This document shows, piece after piece, positions 54,714 through 64,000 of a DNA stretch of 64,000 nt. How positions within the stretch are numbered: the stretch's first letter is position 1; the number at the start of each line of letters is the position of its first letter. This stretch comes from Rhizodiscina lignyota (lineage: Eukaryota; Ascomycota; Dothideomycetes; Aulographales; Rhizodiscinaceae). Made by a program: the position numbers and the translations under genes. The notes under the pieces were generated by a model. The model was not told the DNA's origin. It did no database searches and saw only the letters and a program-made list of their open reading frames with translations. The stretch is taken from contig ML978123.1 in the NCBI GenBank assembly GCA_010015805.1, positions 2,046,001 through 2,110,000 of the forward strand, read 5' to 3'.

Positions 54714-57252
54714 ATGCAAGACCCTAGCTATGGCGTCCCTGCGCCGCTCGTGAGTGCTTCCACAAACAGCGCGCCACGTTCGCAACGACTGATTATTGCA
54801 ACAGCTCCCTCATGTCCACCTCGTGTCCGAGTTCCGCTTGCCGGTCACGCATACCATGTCGCTTGACATGGCCGTCGATTACCTCATCCAGGCCCCCAAG
54901 ATTGTGAGGGAAGTCCATGCCATGTCCTGGACATACTTCTCCACTCCTCCCCCCGACGGTCAATCTTTCTTGGTCTGGCAGCCGCAGCGTCAGGGACTGA
55001 GAGCTTCAAGTGATGGATACATTTGGGTGGACCCTGAGACTTCATTTCAGCAGGAAGTGAAAGGCTATGTGAGTTTGCACTCCCGTTTCATAAACGCCGC
55101 GAGTAGCTACTAAACAAACATTTTACAGACCATCGAAATAGTCATACACCGCAGCGGCTACAGACTCGGAGAACAATTCACGGCCCATAGCCGACAGCGC
55201 TTCCGACTCATTGGCAAGAATCCTGCGGCTCCGGGCCCAAACCCCGATCCCTCGCTGTGGATCATACATTATTCTGGCTCTGAAGCAGCCAATCGCTTTC
55301 CCGTCCAGCGTTTCCCACCTCAAGCGGACATTGTCAAGCAGCAAAGAGAGCGACAAATGTTGGAGCAACAGGGACAACTGCCTCGTAGACCGTTTATGTT
55401 ACATGACCGACAGAACTGGCCGCAGGTCAATCTTTCCGGTCCTGGTTCAATGCCAGGTCCTACGGGTGGAATGTTCCCGTCACAGATGCAGCAGCAAATG
55501 GGTGTTGGCATGAACAGAAACCAGGCACAGCAGTTCTACCAACAACAAGCGGGCATGATGGGACAACCGCCGTCCAAACGCCTTCGACAGACTGGACCTG
55601 CACAAATGCCTGGTATGGGAGCACCGGGTATGCCGCCAGGAATGGCCGGAATACAGCACGATCCTTTCCTTGAGGAAGAAGAGAGTGTTGCGCTTGGCGA
55701 CTACTTTGACCACCTCACACCGCGTGAAATCAGCATCGTAAGGTACACGCAGCACCATGAGTGGATGGAGGAGATCTTCTCTTCTCCTTACCCGGCGCAT
55801 CAAATTGCCCCCGTCGATTTAGGCCTCGGCTTGTCTGGTGAACTTGCAGAGATTACGCGTGGTATCCTTGACGCTCCAGTCGGCGATCCAAAGGTTCCAT
55901 CGAAACAGTATAGCAAACTCGACCAGGCTCAGCAGGAGGAGTTTGAGAAGAGGGTAAATGCGTTCATCGCGAAAGGGGAGGGAGAGTTGGAGAGAATGCG
56001 TGCAGAGCATGCTAAGACCATGGCTGAACTACGAAAGGGCAAGACATACATGAAAGCAGAGCGGCAGCTCAAGGATGCCCAACATGCAATGCGCGAGTCT
56101 TCTCCTGCCGAGGAAGGAAGCCCTGATCCGATCGATGCAATCGTCCAAGGGGTCGAAAATACGCTAGGGGTCACGGTTGGACCCCGCCGAGACGTCCTGT
56201 GTGTATCCAAAGGCGGTCTTATTGAAGAAGAACAGAAGCCACAAGAGGAAGTCAATGGTACGAAGGATGAGTCTGCAAATGGAGCACAAGATGCATTCAA
56301 TGGGAACGGTTTCTCCAATGACGATATGGAAGAAGATGCTAACGTGGGCGACAACACCGCTGCAGGCTTGCTGGATCAATTTGGAAACAGTGCGTCTTTC
56401 GACAATACGCCCGGCGCTAATCTTTCCACGCCGCAAATGTCAAATCCTGTAAGCCAGGCACAGTCGGCAACTGGTACGCCCGGCGTCACAGCCGCGGATC
56501 AGAATCAGACTCCGGGATTCTCAAATCAAGATGGAATGCAAGGAGGCGTTGAGGCCGCAGATGGCGATGGCCTTGACCTAATCGAAGGCATGGATCTCGA
56601 CATACCAGACATCACTGTCATGCCAGAAGACGATCACGAGCCACCAGCAGAGGACTGGGTCATGGTCAGTGACGAAAGCGGCGACGCGGATCAAGATAAC
56701 GACGTTACACAAGCAGCGCAATCAGTTTCGGCAGGAGAAGCCGGTGGTCAACAAGAGACTTCTTCCGCTGAAATGGTCACAACAGCAGCTGCGCAGGACG
56801 CTTCGGGAACGGCGACAGCAGACCCAACCACATCGATTGCACCAGCCACCGAGCCAGCCACTGCTCCCACCGCCACGAACCCGACTCCTGCCACTAGCAA
56901 CAATACGCCCGGCATGTTCGACGCAACCAACGACTTTGAGAACGACTTCACGAACATCGACTCCGCGGGCGACGCGCTGGCAGACTTCACCGGCGCAGGA
57001 GGCGATGGCATGGACGATCTAGGCCTTGACGATTCGGCGTTTGGCGAAGCCATGCAGGGCATGGACTCAACTGACGACGTAGGCGCTGGCGAAGCGGGAG
57101 AGACGGCTGGCGTTGATGGCGCTGGTGCTGAAGCTGGAGATGGCGGGGATGCTGTGACTGCGGGGCATGAGCGCACGGCTGCTGCCGGTGAGGGCGAAGG
57201 TGAAGGTGGTACGGCAGATGCTACTACTGGTGGTGATGATATGCCAGCTTGA
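54714..57252 (+). CDS. SSR4: SWI/SNF and RSC complex subunit Ssr4
   Basis: Exons 54714-54749, 54805-55068 and 55129-57252 give 807 residues from MQDPSYGVPAPLLPHVHLVS. The N-terminal domain (13-215) matches the fungal SWI-SNF Ssr4 family: MSLDMAVDYLIQAPKIVREV, WTYFSTPPPDGQSFLVWQPQ, TIEIVIHRSGYRLGEQFTAH and DPSLWIIHYSGSEAANRFPV. A second conserved block (about 300-400) has LGDYFDHLTPREISIVRYTQ and HHEWMEEIFSSPYPAHQI. The C-terminal half is acidic, Ala/Gly/Asp-rich and disordered. Ssr4 is a fungal-specific part of the SWI/SNF and RSC remodellers, first found in fission yeast. Introns are 55 and 60 nt. An alternative start 60-110 codons upstream cannot be excluded. Confidence 0.93.
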
Positions 57253-60200
57253 AAAGGTGGCCGGGAGCTTTTCGCCTACAATTGCATCGTGGCTTCCTTG
57301 TTGAACGGCGGGGTAATTTTCACAAGGGCTGGGAGGATCAGCATGGTGGCAGACTGGAGATGGGACTTTTCTCGCGATTCGCGATGCGGTGTAACTTTAT
57401 CGATTTTTCACTGCCGGTGTGTAGATTTACCATTGCTCGAATTGAATGGGAGGTTACCCCGCTGAAGGGTGGCTGTTGAAAACCTTGCACCTCGCAGCGT
57501 CGTGCAAGAACTGGCAGCCACACGAATTTTCTGGAATGAGAGCCGAGGACATGCATCTGGGATGCTCGGCGAGCTTTGCGGTCTGTAAGCCGTATGCATT
57601 GGCAAACGCGTGCTCCTGCTGTATTGGTGCCAGCGATCCATGGTTAGGGTTCATGGTGCTGCTACACACTGTGGTTGGACAAAGGTCTCAGTTCACACGG
57701 GAGCGTGGACAAAGGCGGGTTTGCCACTGTTGCGGGAATAACTATTGACCCTCGTGAAAAGGGCCAATTTCACTCGTTGCTGAGCAATAATACGAGAGGA
57801 GCTCGTTTGCCCTGTTTTCGTTTGCCTCGCACGTTCGTAGTGGGACGGCTGTGTAGTTATTGGAGGTCGACTATGATCTCACACTCGAGACATGACTCGT
57901 TACTCGTTATATATTTCTTTATGAAGATTGTCTACATTAGTACACTGCACAGCCTATTGGATCGACAGGGTGCTCAGCAGGTTGGTACAGCTTTGCCGTA
58001 CGATTACGATCCAATAAATCTGGCATGCGAATGAGAGTTTAAGATGCTGATGGGTGATCGCATGCTTGCTAGGATGGCCCTAGCGCAACGGATGGAGAGC
58101 CTCCTACCCACATGTACTCCGTACCTCCCTATTGTGGGCAACGTTGGCTTATCTCATTGGTGGCTTTTAGATGAAGTATTTCGAACAGCTGTTAGCGATT
58201 AGCGAAGCTGGTGCATCATGTTCTGCTATAGTCGGAGTTTTTGCCGATCCCAACGGTTCCTGCGTCATTTCTCTCATCCATGAGGTTCGTGCGAGACACA
58301 TCCAGAGACATACGATTCAGGCACTGGATATAGAGACCATGTGCGGGTGTGGATGCCAATACGGCTGCTCTGCAAATGGCGAGGGCACGCGAGGAACACC
58401 GTGAAGCGGAAAGCAACTCTCCCGTAAATAGCCTGCTGAGAGATCATCGATGTGGGGTTTGTGCCGTTTGCTACCTCTGCGATGCTCCATCGGTTTTAGC
58501 CCTAATGTGGTGGCCGCAAACAATTTAATGGAACAGCTGCCAGTTGAGTAACTACAAGTGGGTACGGATAGCATCTCCGCATATTGGTCTTCTGCAAGGT
58601 CTCTCGATGATGCCATAGCTGATAGCTGATAGTTGATAGAGAACTGCTGTGGAGAGTCCAAGACATTGACCCGCCTGTGCCGCGACCCTGTATTTTTGGA
58701 ACCGAGATAGAATCCACCGAGCTGGTCGACGGGATGAGCGGATGAGACCAAGCGAATGACTTCATTCCCAAGGCGCCGGCTTTAGAAGTGATTCACTGTG
58801 TCATACATCGAAGAGAATGCGCTCGAGCTTGGAAAAGGACCGGTAGCATGGGTCATTTACTTTAGGTAATACAAAAATTGTGTTGTGCAGAATGATGTCT
58901 CAAGCCAAGAGCGGGTTTAAAAGAAGTACGAGATCTATTGATGAGGTTGAATCACGGGTGCCCGCCACGATGTTAGCCAAGTGGCTCAGCCCTTCTGGAC
59001 TGGTATGCATTAAGGGAGGCAGGCCGTGAGCTCTGCCCTTACCACATCGTGCGTGGTGTGACCCTCTTCTGAGGCATTCCGATGGCGTGAGTGGTTCGAG
59101 AAGGACCGGGAGAAGCTTGTTGACGAATGTGTGTTCCCATGGATACGTGCAGGATCGAAGCATTTTGCGTTCTGCCGTGGAGGGTTTGACAGCAGAGAGA
59201 AATCATCCGGCCACCGGCACACTGCAGATCAATTGCAGCAGGCTTTAACTGTGCCGCTATACAACTTGCCTATAGACGCAGAGTCGATCCTTCTCCGCAC
59301 AACAAAGAATTTGGCAAGATGGTCACATATTGAATGGGAGGAGGTTGAATTTGGATTGGCCACGCTCCTCCTGTCCATCGTCACGAGGTGCCCCAAAACG
59401 GTGTGCGAGCTGCAGGCCGTGCCAAAAATAGCGGGGCGAAAAGGGAAAAAGAAGGAAAAAAGGACGGGAGTCAAGCGCACTCTTGCTCCACCTCTGGCTA
59501 CTTCGTGTTCCTGGCGCTACTTCTCGCGCTCAGCTCCGATTGCTTGAGAAATTGAAGGAGGCCGAGCGGAGTGCGTGCACACTAGAAGGATTGCTTCCTT
59601 CGTGTTTGCTCCCACCGCACCATCGACGGTGCTTTTGCCAGAAGCGCATACGAGAGACTACTGTCTTGACTCTGCGCGAAGGCATCGCGAGAACTTGCAT
59701 CGTGATTTCTGCGGCTGAAGCAACAATACCGGTCGCTTCTCTCCCGATGGCATCGAAGGGAACTTGCCGATCTGAAAGCTTGAATAGCGTCACCTAGCGC
59801 GTAATGCCACGAGAGGGCATCCCAGAGAGGGGAAGCGCGGAAGGCCGTGGCGGCCATATGGCGTAGGCTGGGTCCCAGTCGTTCGCTTACCATGGAGCAA
59901 AGCGTGGTAGCGCAAGACGCGGTGCCACGAGAACGAGCCTGCCCCCTTTCAACATGTTTATCCAATGTTGACCAGCATGCTCCAATCTGCCCCAGACACT
60001 GGCCGGGGCCGGCGATGCGCTCAGATTGATCCCAGGGGACGGTAGATGGCGGCCGCTATGCCCGGCCAGAGCGTGCTGCGGCGTGGAGTGGCTGTGATTC
60101 TTCCAGATGGCTGACAAAGTTGCTCGGCAATTTCCCACTGGCAGAACCCCTTTTGAGGAGCTGCACAGACAACTGCCAGGAATGGCCGAGCGAGACACCC

Positions 60201-61144
60201 AAGTCTCCTTCTCGCTCGCGATTCATTCACCAATTCGGCCAGGGACGGCGTATCCTGGCGGCGCCGTCTGGCAGTGGAGCTAGCAAAAGTCTTACTGCCC
60301 ACTGAGGGGCGCAGAGCAGGCGTGGTGAGGTGCGGGCGGGTACGAGCTCGTTTACGGGCGACAGTTCAGGATTTCTCGTAAGTAGTAATCCCATGTGTGC
60401 TGCTTGTGCTGTAGGGCGACGGCCAGTTGCATGGGCGTGCCACGGCGCGCATGGGCACTCGTGAAGGTGGAGTGTGTCTGCACAAGAGTAGGCAGGCTGC
60501 ACCGTCCGTGCCGCAGACGCCGATTCGCATCTGGCATTCATGAGTTGGGTGAGCTTCTAGGCGAAGAGGCGCTTGAAGCATCAATCCTCGTCGAATGCCG
60601 ATTAGTGCATGCTGCTAGTGCCCGTATGACAGGCGGCTGATCGCGCCTGCACTTTCTCTGCACGCTCCTGCCTCTTGCCAATCCCTATAGTAAGGTGTTA
60701 CCGCCTGCCTCTTCTCCCACCCTCTCCCGACTTCAACCTACAACTACCTCCCTCACGCTCGTTTGAATCCCCTCTTTTTCATTTCCTTCGCTCGCCCCTA
60801 CAGGTACCTTTGTATTGGGCCGTCGACCTGGACGCGTCTATTCCCACCACAAAGGCCGCTTCACTTGTTCTTCTTTCGCTCTTTGTGCCTCAACCCCCCG
60901 TACTTAATTTTAATCTGGAAAATCTCCTTGCAGCCACCGGGTGCCTGTCCAAAAACGTACAGCACTCGTTTCAAATTAGAGATTAACTTCATTTCGAGCT
61001 TAGTTGTTTGAAAACTCGGGCGAAATAAAAGTTTCCAAACTCCTGCACGTCAATTGATCGACGGGCGTGTGGGTCACATATAACACCAGAGCTCAACGCC
61101 TCCCACAAGAATTTTCGAACACGACCAGGAAACCAAAGCTCAAC
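57253..61144. other. 3.9-kb gene-poor region upstream of tyrosinase
   Basis: The longest stretch without a recognisable gene. Frames up to about 140 codons exist on both strands, none convincing. A short GATAGCT/GATAGTT tandem repeat lies at about 58617-58640. From 60.67 kb the top strand becomes C/T-rich (CCTCTTCTCCCACCCTCTCC), typical of a fungal promoter and leader, and a TATA-like ATATAA sits at 61077-61082, about 65 bp before the tyrosinase ATG. It may hold a long regulatory region or a noncoding RNA. Confidence 0.4.
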
Positions 61145-63143
61145 ATGCTCGGTTCTCTCTTGGCTGGCCTGCTCTTGTTGGGCCAGACTCTGGCCGTCGT
61201 CACCTCTGGTGCCACCGGAAATGGTGTTCAGGTCCGCCTGGAAATCGCTGATCTGATCAACGACAAGACTTCATGGAACATCTACCTGCTTGCTCTGCAG
61301 CAAATGCAGCAGGCATCACAGTCTGACCAATTGAGTTGGTACCAACTCGCAGGTATGTCGACATGAACTTCAATTCATCTGTTTTGAGCCCCACCCCTAA
61401 TCTCAAGTGTTTCTCGAATGTGTTCATGAAGTTGACAATATGAAGGTATCCACGGCCGTCCACAACAATCATATGATGGTGTCAAGGGAACTGCAAGCCC
61501 CCAGGGACCAGGCTACTGCACGCACGTTTCCAACTTCTTCTGCACGTGGCACCGACCCTACATGGCCCTCTATGAGCAGGTGCTTGTGTCTACTGCCATT
61601 TCAGTCGCCCAATCATTCCCTGCTGGCGCGAATCACGACAAATACCTCGCAGCTGCCCAGAAGCTCCGTGCTCCATTCTGGGACTGGGCCAAGGCTCGTT
61701 CTTCAAGTGCTTTCCCCAGCGCTCTCACCTCTCCGACCGCGACTGTCACCACTCCAACTGGTTCTCAGAAAATCAATAACCCGCTTTATCTGTACAACTT
61801 CCATCCTAACCCAGGTAACTTGTACTACCAGCCGGTATGTTATAAATAGGCTTCCTTTTTATTTTTAATAATGTGCTAACGAGCTGAAGTTCACCTACTG
61901 GAACAGCACTCTTCGATGGCCCACTAGTGATTCTGATGAAAATGCGAGCAGTCAGCAGAACCTTGCCCGAAGTAATGTTGAGAGCTGGCAGCCAACTCTT
62001 CATGACCGTCTCTACACCGTTCTTACCCAGTACCCGGACTACAACCAGTTCAGTAACGAGGCCTGGATCACCGACAGCAACTCCCAGGACAGTCTTGAGT
62101 CAATCCACGATGTCATCCACGGTGCTGTTGGTGGCACGAACTACGGCCACATGAGTATCATTGATGTGTCTGCCTTTGACCCCGTCTTCTTCCTTCACCA
62201 CTGCATGGTTGACCGTGCCTTCGCACTTTGGCAGGCGATCAACCCCAGCAGCACCTTCGAGCAGCAGACCCAAAGCCAAGGCACTTACTGGTACGATTCA
62301 GGTTACGTCTCGAAGATCAACACTCCCTTGAAGCCTTTCCACCAGACCAGCTCTGGAACTTTCTGGACATCCCAGACTGTTTGGGACTGGACCCAGTTCG
62401 AGTACACATACCCTGAGTTGCAGTCTGGCTGGACCGCTTCCTCTGTCAAGACCGCAGTCAACAAGCTCTACGGCTCTTCTACCTCTACTTCATCTAAGAA
62501 GCGATCTGTCTTCCCCGGTTTCTCAGACATCTCGGATCTCTGGAAAGGCCATCCTCTCAAGAATCTCCGTAGCCGTTTCCCAGGTGCCATGCCGTCTCCC
62601 GCAATTTCCCTCGCAGGCACGAGCTCCAGCGTTCGCGAATATATGATCAACATCCGCGCCCAGAAGAACGTCCTTGGACAGTCCTATTTCATCTTCTTCT
62701 TCCTTGGAGAAGCTCCTGAGAACTCTGTTGAGTGGGGTACCGCTAGTAATCTCGTCGGTGTTAACCCGGTTATTTCGCTCAACATGCCTCAAGACGAAGC
62801 TGCGCAGAAGACCCCTGTCCTTATTGGTAGCGCTGTCCCTCTTAACCGCGCTCTGGTCAAGAAGCACGACTCTGGCGAGCTCAAGAGCTTGAGTGATGAT
62901 GACGTTAGCGCGTACCTCCAGAAGAACTTGAGCTGGCAGGTCAAGGCTTCCAACGGCACTATTCTGGACGCGTCCAATATTCCGAACTTGCTTGTCTCTG
63001 TCGCCTCTTCGGAGATCGAGCCTGCGACCGCTGATGACGATTTCCCTAAGCGCAAGGGCGCTATGAGCATTCACACCGCCGTCACATCCGGCAAGGGCGC
63101 TGGTTTGTGCGAGTCCGAGCTCCACCTGTACAAGACGGGATAA
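61145..63143 (+). CDS. Secreted tyrosinase (type-3 copper monooxygenase)
   Basis: Exons 61145-61352, 61446-61834 and 61890-63143 give 616 residues. MLGSLLAGLLLLGQTLAVVT is a signal peptide. The CuA ligands are H72 (IHGRP), H96 in GYCTH (with C94, the expected thioether Cys) and H105 in CTWHRPYMALYE. The CuB ligands are H272 and H276 (HDVIHG) and the HH pair at 302-303 in FFLHHCMVDR. A basic KKR site near residue 410 (TSSKKRSVFPGF) divides the catalytic core from a C-terminal domain that in fungal tyrosinases shields the site until cut off. The enzyme oxidises monophenols and diphenols to quinones, feeding melanin-type polymers or detoxifying phenols. Introns are 93 and 55 nt. A secreted rather than cytosolic form is inferred from the signal peptide. 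Confidence 0.93.
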
Positions 63144-63980
63144 ATTTCTCCTTCTGAATCTCTCTTACGGCGTCGGCCTGTATTTTCTTTTGTGCTTTAG
63201 ATCTCTGCCTGGAACTATGGAGGACCGCCTACGGGCCGAGTCATGTCTTTTGTTTTACTTGCTCGATCTCGCTGGCATGTCCCCTTGCCTTTTTCTTCTC
63301 AACCATAGAAAGTGTTTTAATGGGCGATTTGATACGAAGATGGACCACGCACAACATCTGAAAGTCACGGCAGCAACAAAGGATACCACTAATCATTTTG
63401 CGCATGAATGACAAGGCACTGCATGGCTACTAAGTTTATGTAGCTAAAATGTATCAAATACCCTTTCAAAACACTGTACAATCCTAGGGCCTTCAGTCTT
63501 CTTGATGCTGTGCAACTTCTCACTCGCTTCACTAGATACTAGAGAAGACGTCCATTTCGCCTCTACCTCCCTCTCCTGATGTGGTGGAGCAAGGAGTCGC
63601 CTGCCATCTAATGTGATACGTTAGCCTCGTAAAATTTTCATGAAGATCCGCACGCCTGCATCGACGCGAAGCATAAAAGCATACAGTAGCTTGTAGCATG
63701 TCACGAAGCACAATATATGTACATGCAAAGGTAGTGTGAATTACTGCCCCACCTGTCAAACCGTCAATCCTTCCAAATACGTTACCGTGCCCCTTGACCA
63801 TGTCCCTTGCGGGTGTGGCTGGTGATACCCCGATTATCCCTGCCAGAGATCGTTCGGAGTTTTATGTGGGATGCCGAAGTCTTGGCAACGGCGCTTTTTT
63901 TTGTACGAGAATTTGAGCATATTTGAGATACTTCGTATAACTATAAGAAATTGCGCACCTCCCACTACACCTCATTTTCG
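63144..63980. other. 3' flank of tyrosinase
   Basis: No firm gene. On the minus strand an ATG at 63801 followed by a possible intron ending TTAG could give a 70-residue protein (MVKGHGNVFGRIDGLT...), but the donor GTGGGG is weak and no family is known. Confidence 0.35.
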
Positions 63981-64000
63981 ATGGCTCCCTCAATTCAACC
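63981..64000 (+). CDS. Possible start of a further gene, cut by the window end
   Basis: ATGGCTCCCTCAATTCAACC follows a C-rich leader (CACCTCCCACTACACCTCA). Only six codons (MAPSIQ) are present, so this is a guess from context. Confidence 0.2.

Noticed and set aside
57253-61144. Search for a transposon or retroelement in the gene-poor region
   Set aside because: No reverse transcriptase, transposase, integrase or long terminal repeat text was recognised on either strand.

Overview
The window is nuclear DNA of a filamentous ascomycete, most likely a dothideomycete (inference from the gene families and style; no marker gene fixes the genus). Protein genes are dense, lie on both strands without operons, and mostly carry introns of 50-75 nt with GT...CTAAC-like...AG signals. 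No transposon, LTR element or CRISPR array was recognised. Exon junctions were worked out by hand from splice signals and reading-frame continuity; summed exon lengths were checked to be multiples of three.

Layout. 0-10 kb: a PHD + JmjC histone demethylase of the JHD1/KDM2 type (+) converges on a long Arg/Ser-rich DUF3824 protein (-). 11-17 kb: a secreted S53 tripeptidyl-peptidase/sedolisin (-) diverges from the actin bundler fimbrin (+). 17-25 kb: a small unknown protein, ribosomal protein eL19, then a head-to-head pair of a NASP-type histone chaperone (-) and the DNA polymerase epsilon B subunit (+) sharing a 259-bp promoter that contains an MCB box. 25-30 kb: NAD-dependent glutamate dehydrogenase and a small lysine/alanine-rich basic protein. 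30-36 kb: secreted glutaminase A (-), LSM12 (+), an inositol-monophosphatase family enzyme (-). 37-42 kb: an F-box-like protein, a lambda-crystallin-type NAD dehydrogenase (-) divergent from an acyl-CoA/4-coumarate-CoA ligase (+), and RNA polymerase subunit RPB5 (-). 42-47 kb: leucine carboxyl methyltransferase (PP2A methylation), a mitochondrial 1-Cys peroxiredoxin, a CinA C-terminal-domain protein and an unknown protein (-). 48-53 kb: a patatin-like phospholipase and 6-phosphogluconate dehydrogenase (-). 53-57 kb: an RBM42-like RRM protein and SWI/SNF subunit Ssr4. After a 3.9-kb gene-poor stretch comes a secreted tyrosinase, and possibly the first codons of another gene at the window end.

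Functional themes. Several genes act on chromatin or replication (JHD1-like demethylase, NASP chaperone, Pol epsilon B, Ssr4). Several belong to nitrogen and carbon use (glutaminase A feeding glutamate to glutamate dehydrogenase, sedolisin, 6PGDH). These are not obviously co-regulated except for the divergent pairs. I see no clear undescribed multi-gene system. The more unusual items are two half zinc-cluster motifs in the demethylase (one split by a stop-free in-frame intron), an RGG-rich tail on the PP2A methyltransferase, a degenerate Pol III-like/inverted-repeat element near 16.9 kb, an eL19 start codon split by an intron that holds a hairpin, and 14- and 22-nt coding exons in the 6PGDH gene.
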